In this document: piece by piece, positions 1 through 11,100 of the stretch | How positions within the stretch are numbered: position 1 is the stretch's first letter | Layout: every line of letters starts with the position of its first letter | Source of the DNA: Linnemannia elongata | Taxonomy: Eukaryota > Mortierellomycota > Mortierellomycetes > Mortierellales > Mortierellaceae | Direction of reading: 5' to 3' | Length of the DNA: 64,000 nucleotides | NCBI GenBank assembly: GCA_036320915.1 | Contig: JAXBDG010000010.1 | Span: 1,364,001-1,428,000 of the forward strand | Position numbers and translations under genes: made by a program | Notes under the pieces: generated by a model | What the model was told of the DNA's origin: nothing | The model's input: only the letters and a program-made list of their open reading frames with translations | The model's database searches: none

Positions 1-3000
1 TTGAAGAGCAGACATACGATCTATATTGTGTCGGATGCACCCGAGTTTATCTTCCAGGACGTGACAGCCCTGGGAGCCAAGTACCGTAATGCCAAGGTCG
101 ATGCAGGCGTCGTCCAACCACTGGTAAGTTTCTTTCTTTTATCTGCTGTTGCTTTGTGTGTTTTTTGAGAGATGAAAACGGGGTGTATATAGCTGATTGT
201 TCTGTTGTACAAGCTTCGTGTACGTTTGTGTGAGAGTGGTTATATGAGTGTGCATGTCTTCTTTGATTTCATTTCCCAACATACGATGCCTTGCCCTTGT
301 TTCCAACATGGGACATGGATACATTCATTGGCATGGATTTAATAGATGAAAAAAAATGAAAAGAAAAAAAAAAAAAAGAGACCCGTTTCATTGGATCAAT
401 GCAATGCAATTCATTTTTTGTGTTGATTCTATTTGTGTTCACTCACACCTTAAAATGATCACTAAATCACACATTGAACAAAGACAAAGACAAAGACAAA
501 GGCATTACTCTGCTTCTACTTGTCAACCCTTCATTACTGACTGACTGACTTACTTACTTGCTTTCTTACTAACATCACCCATAACCTACATTCCTCTACC
601 TCCTTTACTTAGGCATACTCGGTCGATAGACAAAAGACCATCGAAGGTGTCAAATCCTTTCTCGCCCGTCGTGAAGAGATCCTCCAGACCGAAGTATCCT
701 GGCTGGCCCAGGTCGGAGCTGACTGTGTCCTCGCCGACGCACCCTTCCTGCCCTGGTAAGCTAAGCACTGAACTGAAAGGGGAGGTTTTTTTTTTTCTTT
801 TCAACTTTTCTCCGAATCAAAAGCGATACTTTCGTGGAGGTATATCGAAGAAAAAGCGATGAAGGTTCAAGAGGGTATGGAGAGGGAAAACAAAGGCTTT
901 ATGCAGACAGATGTTTACCCTCACAAGATTACAGCACAACAATCAAGCATGCAAACGAGCGAGAGCAAATTAACATCTCATCCGGGCAAACGGCCCAACA
1001 AATTATATGAATGTGCTCTGCTGTTGATGGCCTACGGGCTTATAGCCCATGGCTCTCTTGCCATGCTCTCGTCACTATTATAATGCCATGTTTTGAGCAT
1101 GAGCATCTCGCAAAAATTGGAGGGAAATGGGTCTAATAACATACGATGCACACCTAGACAATGCATGTTTGATCCTCCCTCACTTACATTTGTTCCCTTA
1201 TCCATCAGCTCTCTCCTTACCCATGCACATACACAAAAAAAAAAAAAAAAAAATAATAATAAGAGAGCATGCTTGAAATGCGATCGCTTATTGTTGAGCA
1301 TTACTTATTTTGCGACTCAACTCCTCGACAACCAACTGTGAACCTAACCATAAAAACTTTTGTTTTTCTTCCATCCATAGTGCGGCTGCAAGTGCTTACG
1401 GAATTCCTGCTTGCTTGATCACCAACTTCACATTCGACGAAGTTTACCGATTCTTGCGGGAGGGAGATACACTGGACAAGGATGTCATGGCAGTCGCCGA
1501 TGCAGCATTGGAGGATTACAAAAAGGCTTCTCTCCTCTTGCGATTGCCTGGATCGATCGACATCCCTTCGTTCGAGGATGAGATTTTGGCAATGGAGACT
1601 TCTCGGTCTAACGGCAGTCCCTCTATTTCGGATATGGATGACACGGAGGAGGATCATCGTATCCTGTCGCTCTCGGCAATTCAGGAGCAAGAACATGATC
1701 TTCAGCAACAGCAGCAGCGCCAACAACTCCAGGCACCTAGCAAAGCCAAGGAGGATGGAAGCATGGCAGCGCCTTTGGCCATGGATGTGGATGAGTACTA
1801 CCGACGAAACAGCGCTATCCGCCAGCACTCAAATGATACCATCATGGGCGATACTACTCCTTCAGGAATTCTGTCCCCCGCCACGAGCACCGGAACCACA
1901 GTCTCGTCGCCCAGTCCTTCAATCATGGGTCGCTTCCGCGCATCGTCGATTGCAGCCGGCAGTGATTCGTCTCTGTCAATGGCGGCCGCATCTCCCATGG
2001 CCTCCAAGGTGCGCTCATTGACGCGCAAGGTGGTCGATGTGCCACTGGTGGTCAGGATGGCTGTCAATACTCGCGAGGATGTCTTGAGATCCTTGGGAGT
2101 CGACGAGCTGACCATTGCGACCAAGAAGATGGTCCTGATTTCGTTTGGTGGTCAGAGGTTGAAGCAGGGATGGGGTAACCCGCTCCCCGAGGGATGGATC
2201 GGAGTCATCTGTGGATTGCCCGTTGAGCATGAGTTGCCTGAGGGATTCTATAGGAGTCCTCATGGTGTCTACGTTCCTGATCTCACCCGCGCCGCCGATA
2301 TTGTCATTGGCAAGCTGGTATGTTTTCTTTTATTAGATACTTTGGTGTCACTGTGCTCGCGGAACTATTTTTTGAACCCTTTTTTTCTGTGTTCTATTCC
2401 GTTTCATACTAACCACTCTGTATTACTTCTATTTTCATTTGCTGATTTGTTTTTTACAGGGCTACGGAACGTGCTCGGAGTGCATTGCGCATGATACGCC
2501 CCTGATCTATGTCTCTCGTCCCCAGTTTGTTGAGGAACACGGATTGATAAAGATGATGATCAACCACGGCTTGCCTGTCGAAATGACCGCTGAGGAGTTT
2601 GAGAACGGACAATGGCAACGGTCAATCCTTGAAGCTGACCGACAGGCGCAGGATGAGAAGGAAGGAAGACGCTTGCATATGGAGAGCTGTAGCGAGGATT
2701 CGCACGATGACGATGAGGAGGTGAAGCAGGATGATGAGGAGCAGACGACTCCTGGGGACGTGGTTTCGCTGGCGGAATCTGTCAACAGGGGAGAATTGGC
2801 CAAAGCAGAGCCCATTTCGCTCGGTCGGAGGACACGGCGGTCGTCTTCTGTCACCTCGTTGTCAGCTTTCAGGGTCAAGGGACCCAAGATGGCACGTCTT
2901 TCTCCTGTAGGTGACGGTGATGACCAGTCTTCTACTCACGAGAGCAAGGACCAGGAGGAGGAGCCATTGCCACCGATTGAGGCGGAGCTGGAGAAGGCGT

Positions 3001-3107
3001 ATGTGCCCGCGGTCTGGTTCGAGAGGAGGATACCTCATAATGGTGGCGAGGTGTGTGCGCGTTTAGTCGAGGAGTTTATGGCGCGCCTTGAAGAGGACGA
3101 TGAGTGA
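1..3107 (+). CDS. L-arabinokinase N-terminal-domain-like glycosyltransferase homologue, 5' partial
   Basis: Exons as read: <1-123, 613-755, 1381-2317, 2460-3107. All junctions are GT-AG and keep frame; the first exon is open at the window edge, so the start is missing. The spliced protein resembles the UDP-glycosyltransferase-like N-terminal half of plant L-arabinokinase (ARA1). Shared landmarks are SVDRQKTIEG, LADAPFLPCAAASAYGIP, CLITNFTFDEVY, a LISFGGQ strand followed by LPEGW and VYVPDLTRAADIVIGKLGYG, then TCSECIAHDTPLIYVSRP. A low-complexity Ser/Gln/acidic insert lies between the two halves of the fold, and the C-terminal ~150 residues are acidic and probably disordered. No GHMP sugar-kinase domain follows, unlike in ARA1, so sugar-kinase activity is not expected. 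The substrate is unknown; a nucleotide-sugar-binding or regulatory role is inference. The family match is confident, the function is not. Confidence 0.8.
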
Positions 3108-3224
3108 AATGCGTTTTGTGGCAGGGCATTTACCTTAGAACAACCATTACCCTTTAGAAAACAACAATAGAAACCCCCCACCACCACCACTACCACCAAC
3201 CATTGTACAACAGAGCTTTTTTTT

Positions 3225-4151
3225 CTATTCCAGAAATCGCTTTTTTTGTTTGTATTTTCTAAAGTCTTTCAAGCAGTCTTGCAAGACCCTCGGGTATCTA
3301 CTGTAGTTAACGCGTCCGTCTGCATTGATAATGACGGTCCTCAACTTTTTGGACTTCAACATCGACAATACTTCTAACTGCTCATGAAACTGTTCCAACT
3401 GTTTGATTTGCTCCCTTCGGTCCTCAGTGAGGTATTCCCAGGTTGACGTCCTCAAGACCTCCAGCAGATCTATAGTGTTGAAATATTGGTCTTTACCATC
3501 ACGGAAAGCATTCCTTGCGACGATGAGGTTGAGCGTCTGGATTTTGGTACAAGCCCAATGAGTGAAAGGGATGACAGCGTCGTCCAGATGGACGTATGTA
3601 GATCCTGTACAGGACAGTTCCTCTAGACCGACGCACGTCTTCAGCAGGAAACCGATAATCAGACTCAGGCTCCCCCTACAATCATTAAATGTAGCCTTCC
3701 GGAGGGTGGTTAAGTGTCGGCTGATCCCAAGTGTGGCTCTCCCGAAATCCGGCGTGCTACTGAAACGGTCGTACTCGACTTCCTCGACTTGGGATTCGGG
3801 TAAGAGGGTCATCATTTCGTGGATGAATGAAAATGTGCTCTCTTCATGGTGGCCCGCGTCATAGACTAACGTTTTCAGCTTGCGGCAGGTCCCGGCGATG
3901 ACAGCCACCAGCGCATGTTGATCCTCCTCCGGGATGTCAAAGTGCCACTCCGTCGACGCCGAGAGACTGACCAAATTGGGACAGCGTTCCAGGATCCCCT
4001 GAATGTTTTCGAGCGTGAAATCCGCAGTGAATGGAGGGATGTTGAGCTTCTTCAAGCCCGGCAACGATTCCCGCTCCAAAGGACGCTCAACAACCATTGC
4101 CTGTTCTCCTCCCTCATTCACATCCTTACCATTACCCCCATTCAGCACCAC
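3225..4151 (-). CDS. F-box/LRR-family protein lacking the F-box (short paralogue)
   Basis: Single exon of 308 residues. It aligns with the C-terminal half of the neighbouring 633-residue F-box protein: both contain a V(V/K)(E/K)RP.(E/Q)RE.LP.L block, then a CPN(L/I).S strand, C.KL(K/R).L, a QVEEVEYDRF / QLEEVDCLRY pair, and C.GLEEL. The repeats are degenerate leucine-rich repeats, as in fungal F-box proteins. No F-box is present upstream of the first methionine, so it may be a 5'-truncated duplicate or a gene with an unrecognised first exon. If expressed without an F-box it could bind a target but not recruit SKP1. It is convergent with the upstream glycosyltransferase-like gene (117 bp apart) and in tandem with the next gene. 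Confidence 0.6.
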   Translation of the reverse strand: MVLNGGNGKDVNEGGEQAMVVERPLERESLPGLKKLNIPPFTADFTLENIQGILERCPNLVSLSASTEWHFDIPEEDQHALVAVIAGTCRKLKTLVYDAGHHEESTFSFIHEMMTLLPESQVEEVEYDRFSSTPDFGRATLGISRHLTTLRKATFNDCRGSLSLIIGFLLKTCVGLEELSCTGSTYVHLDDAVIPFTHWACTKIQTLNLIVARNAFRDGKDQYFNTIDLLEVLRTSTWEYLTEDRREQIKQLEQFHEQLEVLSMLKSKKLRTVIINADGRVNYSRYPRVLQDCLKDFRKYKQKKRFLE

Positions 4152-4352
4152 ATTGTGAAGAATACAAAAAACCCTTAATTTCGATGTCAGTGATGTGTAA
4201 TACTATGAGAATCTACAACTTCTACTCAAACATACTCTATCGTTTACCGCATATCAGAATGGAACCCTGGAGCCACAAAAAGTACTCGCCTGGCATCTCA
4301 TCCTACCATTAAAACTTGACAAGCCAGAAGTATTTATCACTTACGCGTATAT

Positions 4353-6254
4353 TTAGAGCGCAATAGTCCCGGGTTCTGGACCTTCCTCGTATGGCACCGA
4401 CAGCGCCAACTTCCATCTCTGACGCTGATCCCGCAGCCACTGAAAACACTCTGCAGGCTTCTCGTCTTCCAAGTAAAACTCTGCGACTCGCAAATCAGGC
4501 CAGTGGTCATGGATCCATCTCGCCTCTGCCCTCCTATCCGTTACCTCTTCTTCCTCCTCCTCCAAAATGTACACAGACCCACGAATCTCTTGCAGCTTTG
4601 TCAACCCACCAAGCAGACTTAAGAACCCTTGCTTGCCAGTCTCTTTGTCTCCCAGGGTCATCAACTTTGGAAAGCTGTCCTGATCGTAAAACTGTTGTCT
4701 ACAAGCCCTGCCGTCTTTATCGGCCTGGAGAGCCCGCAAGCGCAAGTACCGTAACTGGGTCAGAGTTCCGATTTGCTGGTAGAGTTGTTCCAGCGTAGTA
4801 TTCGTACTCATGATCTTTGTCTTTTGCGCGTCTTGCATGTCTCCTGCGTTGTAGGGGTGGTTGGGGACATCCACAATGGCAAGATCGAGGCGTCGGATGT
4901 TGGTGCAGGTCCATGGCTGGCCGGTGGCAGCATCTGATAGTTGAATAAAGGATAGTCCATGAAGAATCAGCTCCTCTAAGCCTGAACACTCTGTGAGTAC
5001 CAATCCTATGACCGGGCTCATACACTCATCACAATCGTCAAACGTGATCCGTCGAAGAAAGATCGAGTGTCGGCGAAATGCAAGCCTCCATTGGTTGAAG
5101 TCCCTGGTGCCCTTATAACGCAAACAATCAACCTCCTCGAGCTGTCCCGCAGGCAAGGCCATCATGAGACTGGGCAGGCTGTCGAAAAGATTCGCCCACT
5201 CTTCCTCTGCATCAAACTTCAACCGCCTCAGCTTGGGACAGGAAGATACGAGAATAGGGATCAGCGTAGGATGGTAGATCTGATCGTCGTCGCCGTGTTT
5301 CACACACACAGATTCAATGTTAGGGCAGTATCGGTCCAGAACGTTCCCAATATCTGATGCAGTGAATTCACTGTAAACGGTATCCAGGTAGGGAAGTGCA
5401 AGATCCACCAGAGCTGGTAAAAGTTCCCGCTGTCGAGGTCTCTTCACCACCAACGCCTTACCTCCAAACACACTTTCCCCCTCCAAGTTTCTGCCACTAA
5501 TCGATGAGTCGATAGAGACGTGAAACTTCTTCAAGGATAAGGGCGCACTCAGCAACAAATCCGACCAGACTGGAAATATGTCGACATGTGACCAGAAGGT
5601 CAGCCCGCACTCCAGTTCTCGAAGCCTCGACAGTCCTGCAATGACGCCCGCCAGGAACCAGGCCTCTCGCATGCCTCCGATACGGAGCCAGTTCATCGAC
5701 AACTTCACCAGGTTAGGGTTCAACTGGAGCATCCAACAGACTTGAGAAAAAATCGCCAGAGTGGTATTGGCTGAAGGGAAGAAGCACGCAAAGCTCTCTT
5801 GGTGGTAAATCGCTTCAAAGTCCATCTTCAGTTCCGTCAGGTTGGTCATTGGCGCGAGCGGGATGTCGGGCAAGGATAGTTTGTTCGGGGGAGGGAGCCA
5901 GGTGGGGAGAGTTGCCGAGGGAGTCGCCTTTTGGTGGGTCAAGAACCAATTGTACAAGTAGGCCCTATCAAGACGACAGATATCAAGCGTTCTCACGGAC
6001 GAGATATGCTTGGAGAGCTGGTCGACGGCATTTGGGAGCTCAAAGACTTTTATGAGCTGCAGCGGGTAAGGCGCGTAGTATTCCGATTTGAGATGGGTGA
6101 AGAGGAGGGGTTCGCACCATTGATTCAATTGACGGTTCGTCTGTACAAGTTGCGATATATTGTCTATCTCCAAATATCCTGCAGTGATGTAGACGAGTTC
6201 TGGAGTGTTGAAGAACTGTTCCTGACTTGACGGTAACGGCGACGACGATGACAT
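4353..6254 (-). CDS. F-box/LRR protein
   Basis: Single-exon ORF of 633 residues. Residues ~12-60 (FFNTPELVYITAGYLEIDNI, then a QTNRQLNQWCEPLLF segment) have the F-box-like pattern, which in the family binds SKP1 within an SCF ubiquitin ligase. The rest is a run of irregular LRRs with repeated LxxLxL and CPxLxxL/CSGLEEL motifs. The protein is probably an SCF substrate receptor; the target is unknown. It lies 201 bp upstream (on the minus strand) of a shorter paralogue, so a local duplication is likely. The start is the first in-frame ATG, just upstream of the F-box-like segment. Confidence 0.75.
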   Translation of the reverse strand: MSSSSPLPSSQEQFFNTPELVYITAGYLEIDNISQLVQTNRQLNQWCEPLLFTHLKSEYYAPYPLQLIKVFELPNAVDQLSKHISSVRTLDICRLDRAYLYNWFLTHQKATPSATLPTWLPPPNKLSLPDIPLAPMTNLTELKMDFEAIYHQESFACFFPSANTTLAIFSQVCWMLQLNPNLVKLSMNWLRIGGMREAWFLAGVIAGLSRLRELECGLTFWSHVDIFPVWSDLLLSAPLSLKKFHVSIDSSISGRNLEGESVFGGKALVVKRPRQRELLPALVDLALPYLDTVYSEFTASDIGNVLDRYCPNIESVCVKHGDDDQIYHPTLIPILVSSCPKLRRLKFDAEEEWANLFDSLPSLMMALPAGQLEEVDCLRYKGTRDFNQWRLAFRRHSIFLRRITFDDCDECMSPVIGLVLTECSGLEELILHGLSFIQLSDAATGQPWTCTNIRRLDLAIVDVPNHPYNAGDMQDAQKTKIMSTNTTLEQLYQQIGTLTQLRYLRLRALQADKDGRACRQQFYDQDSFPKLMTLGDKETGKQGFLSLLGGLTKLQEIRGSVYILEEEEEEVTDRRAEARWIHDHWPDLRVAEFYLEDEKPAECFQWLRDQRQRWKLALSVPYEEGPEPGTIAL

Positions 6255-8197
6255 TGGCGGGCTGGGGGTGATGGGTGGTTGATGGCAAGAACAGAAAGTG
6301 GATGCCGATCAACAATCTGTGCCTCTTTTTTTTTTTTTTTTTTTTTTTCTAAGAATCAACTGACACCCTTAACTTTCTACCCAGTTCATGCAGGTTTTTT
6401 GCTCCACTCCAACACAATGCATTCTTTTGCTCTTCCCTCTCCTGTCAATTGCCTCTTCCCCCCTTTTATTTGCATTTTAGAAAAACTTTCTCCCTGTTCA
6501 TTCTTCCCTCTCTTTCGTTTATCACGATGTCTTGCACCAAGGTCATTTGAACAGCCAGCAAGAGGAGTGTTCTTGTCCAAGCTCCTTTAGTATCTGTCGC
6601 CTATGAGGATGCATTAGAGTTTGCACCAATTGAAAAAGAAGGGTTTGGCTTCCCATCCCCCTATCCATGCCCACAACTCCATAAAGCCGAACCCTTTTAG
6701 TACGTTTTCTTTTTGACCGTTTCTCCTCAGAGTCCAAACGTCAAGAAGCTCTAGCACTGCAATTCTTATGACGAATTTGCTTTTTTATTTTATTTTACAA
6801 GCTATCCTGGAAGAGATTAGGCGCATTAAACCACAATGGCCAATGCTCTGTCTACTCTTATTCGATTCTGGTGTCGCATAATAACAGCGATAGATACGAT
6901 GGGTGAACATGACGTTGAGGATCCGACTAGACTCGAAGTGGATGCATTGTCGCGAAAAAGAGGAACAAACAAAAATGAGAACAGTAATCAGGTTGGACAG
7001 GAAGGCTGACGTCCTACAGGACATGCTAATGACTGTTGCTGGGGTGAATGAATGTAAAATCTGTATCTGTATCCAAGATAGAAAAAAAAAAAAAAAGGCT
7101 TGGTTGTGTACAAGGTGCAAGATCCTCTCGATGGGCAGGTAGCTTTCATGCAATTGTATAGGTGAGCAAATGGGTTGTGATTGTGGTTGCGGTTCAAAAT
7201 CAAATGCGATTTGTTCAAAGCAAAAATAGTTCGGCTGTTGGCGATTTTTGAATATGGCTCCCCAATGCCCCAAATGGATGTGCTCCTTTTTTATTGCATT
7301 TGTTTTTCCATTGGCAAAACAAAATGGGGTTTTGGATTTGACCACAGTGCTTGAGTGGAATAACCATAGCCATGCATATGTTGTGTTTTCTGCAACTAAC
7401 AAATCCTGTTTGTGTATGTGCTGTGGTTGAAAAAAGAAAGAGACGGAAAATGAAAGGGAAATGGATTACGGGAATAAAAAAAATAGAAGAAAATGAGCTC
7501 GGTCCCCAATGGTATGCATTTTCTATTTTCCGAGCCAATGCAATTGCATGGTTTGTTTATGGGTGGGATTGGAAAGGAGCGGGAGTGCATGTGTTATTAA
7601 TACAATTGAAGAGAAGGAGTTCTTCCTTCGTTGCTGCTATGGTTCCTTGAAATCGATAAAAGAGAAGTACAGTAGAATGAGATCCAGAGTGAGATTTAGC
7701 AAGAAAAGGATGAGTGAAGGAGAAGAAGAGGCAGAGTCTTGGCGAGAGTGTGTTCAATAAGGAAGAAGGGATCCATCCCCCCTCCTCCTCTCTTGGTTGG
7801 TGGCAAACAAAATAAGAGAGACGAGGGGCATCATCGCAGTTGGTTTTTCATTGCATATATGTCGTCACATTTGGCCAGACCATGACTTCATTCAAGTTCC
7901 ATGCTTCCTTTCCTTCTTCTTTCCGTCCTTCCCTTTCGTTCTTTCTTCCTTCCTTCCTTCCTTCCTCCCTTCCTTCCTTCATATATCTTTCCTTCGCTTC
8001 ACACTCCTTCTTCTTCTTCCCTTTCACCCATTCACCCCTCCTCGCCTCTCGTCTGTCTTTTCTCCTTCACATTCTCCTTCACATCCCTCCTCCTACAGAC
8101 AGACTCCCCTTCTCTTTTTCATTTTCTTTTTTTAGTCAGTTCACTTCCTCCTCTTCATCTCTTTTCAACACACACCAACTGTACTACTTGTCGCCTA
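6255..8197. other. intergenic region, no gene recognised
   Basis: This 1.9-kb gap lies between a minus-strand F-box gene and the plus-strand SPO71-like gene, so it holds both promoters. It has a poly-T tract near 6328-6350, a poly-A tract at 7082-7096, and a CT-rich stretch at about 7895-8160 built from CCTT/TCCTT units. The CT tract lies directly upstream of the SPO71-like start codon and is typical of fungal promoter and 5' UTR sequence. The longest ORF (6785-7402, minus) has low-complexity, non-protein-like composition. Confidence 0.6.
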
Positions 8198-11100
8198 ATG
8201 TCCTCCTCCATTCTCTCCACACATTCTGGACACCACAGAATCTTCATCGGTCCTGTCGTCCAAGGACGCATCAATAACAACAATAACAACACCACCAACG
8301 TAACAGTGACAAGTACAACCTCTAGCCACAGCCACCATAAAAATCATAATCATACCCAACCGAAACACACCCAAGCTCAGGCACCCAAACCCTGGTGGGA
8401 ACAAGGATCTTCCTTTCTTCGATCCCACCTCTCCCTTCACAACGTCTCTACTTCTGCCACGACAACAACACCTCCTCTGACAAACAGTAACAGGACAACA
8501 CCAGCAACAACCCCTTCGCCACAACAGCACCCTGCTTTATCCACCTCGCAACGCCAGACCAATATACCCCAGTTCTCATACACCTTCAGCGACGACGACG
8601 AACACTCGAGCTGTAGCAGTAGCGAAGATGGCGATGAAGAAATCAATGCTTACGATAGTGAAGATGAGCGGCGAGACTATACTCAAGACCATGATGTCAA
8701 TGATGATGATGATGAGGACGGGAACAACAACCAAGACGACGACAGCGAGATCAACAACGAACCAGTCAATGGCAACAACCATCCGTTTCACACTTCATCA
8801 TCCTCCGAATCATTCTCCGCTCCTGTCGCTGCTGGGCACAGCAACAGCAGCAGCAGCAGCAGCGGATACAATCAGCACCAACAACAACATGGACAACAAT
8901 CCTCAGAGGAATCTGGCCAACTACTAAACGTCGATTCAAACGGCAACCCTACCAAGAACAAGGATAAGGGAAAAGCCAGGGATGCAGATGCACAGGCGCA
9001 ACAGGCACAGGACGACGAATACATGTCAAGAACAAAGTCTGTGAAACGGTGGAGGACTGGAGGCAAGAAACGCACAAAGAGTATGAGGGACGAGGGAGAA
9101 CCGAATCGATTCAAAAAGATGCTTGGATCCCGTCGAGACCGCCAACAAAAGGATGAACCAGATCTTGGTTGGGAAAGCGACGGATCAAGGTAAGGCCAAA
9201 ACAAGGGGTAAAAATCGAAGGAGGGGTTGAGGGAGTGGGGAAACTGCACATGAATAGATCGCTTTGACCACCCCTGACATACATCTGAACATCTGAACGG
9301 CAGCTGACAGTTAAAGTTAGGAGGAAGAGAGTTACAAGGAAAGGATAAGGAGAATATGAATGAAAAGTAAACCGCAAATAACAAATGTACTTCCACCCTT
9401 TATACAAATAATCAACCCCACAAAACATAGAGCGTCAAGACCCCGCCTTGGCCGACAGATGACTTCAGGGGCATTGCTTGTTGGCCACCACCATGATCGT
9501 CAGGAACATCACACTGTTCTGGTGAGCTCACCCATGTCCTCCGAGGTCAACCTACCCGCCACCAATGGCCCTATCTATGTCAACTCGCCTGTGTCCTCAG
9601 CATTGGACGTCAGCAATCCCGACAACCTCGAGCGTCCTGACCCAAGTCCCATTCAAAATCTCGGAAGCGCTGCAGGAGTCGGAACAGGAACAGATCTACT
9701 CGCTCCAGGTTGGAAATCACATTCCAACAGCTCGCTCTCTTCTTCAGGAACGCCCAGGAACAGCAATATGCAGCGTGGTGCCACCTGGGTTACGGCACGA
9801 GAATATGGCTCCAGCTTCGGGCATGGCTCGCTCTATGATAAGGCCATTGAGGAGGAAAACGAGTCAGACGAGTACGGCGAGGAGAACGATCGTTACTCCC
9901 TGGCCAAGACGACAAGCAGGGCGACCGACTGGGAGGATGCAGAGGAGGAAGGCGAACCTAATCAAGGAACCAGCAACGCTGCTCCAAATGTCACGAATCC
10001 GACGGCAATTGATGAGACTGCACAGGATGTAACCTCCAAGGAGCCTTTATCAGCCACCATCAGCAAAGCGGGCACTCTTTTGAGCAGGACACTGCTGAGA
10101 AGTGCTCCTACAGGATTGAAGACTCAGGAAGGAGAAGCTGACCAGCCAAAAGTGACTCGGCCAGTGGAATCGATCTGCTCCATCGACAAGGATTGTCAAA
10201 CCACGGCCGCGGAACCCGGCAACAAGAAGCACGTCCGCTTCCTTACCAAGGTCCAGAACCCAATCTCGTCCAGTCGTCAACCAACAATGCTCTCGACAAA
10301 CCCATTGGTCAAGCAGGATCGCATGTTAGTCAGGAAGGAGGTGACGGAACGCCCAGGACCCCATGTCTTCAACTCTGATACCGCACGACGCTTTGAGCTC
10401 CAAAGTGAAGGATGGAAGGAGTGGTGGTGTGTCATGAAGGGACCTCCTGTAGGGCCCAAGCCTCCTGTCAACAAGATTCGTAGGAAGTCGAAGCGTGCCA
10501 AGGGTGTCGAAAAGGGCCGACTGGAGTTCTTTTACAACCATGTAAGCAGGACGATATTTTATTACGGAATGAATTTGGGCGAATTGAAGAGGCTGTGGAA
10601 TGAACGTGCGCTGACCATGCATTGACCTCCTGGCTTATCTAAAATAGAAAAAAATCAAGGGCACCGTCATTCTATCGTCTCATACGACGGTGTCGCTCTA
10701 TTCGTCGCTCGATTACTCAATTGCAGTGACGCAAAACTACCCAGAGGCCGTGGGTCTTACTGTTTTCATCCTGCGCCCTCGCACTATCTCGCTGGCTTGT
10801 GCCTGGTACATGGAGATCTACACCCTGCTGAACGGTAAAGCACCCATCCCATCCTTCATCGAGATTGGAGTTCCAGATTTTGACGTCAAAATTCGAGTCC
10901 CGATCCCGGAAGATTCAGAGACTGAGACAGAGTCTGAGACTGACAGTGATTCCCAGGATCAAGAAGACAACGACGATAATGACGATAATGACGATAACGG
11001 TGTCAATGGACGCAGTAACACTGTGAACGACACAGGCCTGAGCAGTGCATTGCCTCCTCAAGACACGCCTTTGCAGAGCTTCAGGACAGCAAGGACCAGT

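Noticed and set aside
6785..7402. 205-residue minus-strand ORF
   Set aside because: Composition is not protein-like (runs of F, hydrophobic patches from T-tracts), no domain, and it lies in a promoter region.
7901..8197. N-terminal extension of the SPO71-like protein
   Set aside because: It is encoded by a CCTT-rich promoter tract (FLPSFLPP-type repeats). The family motif begins shortly after ATG 8198.
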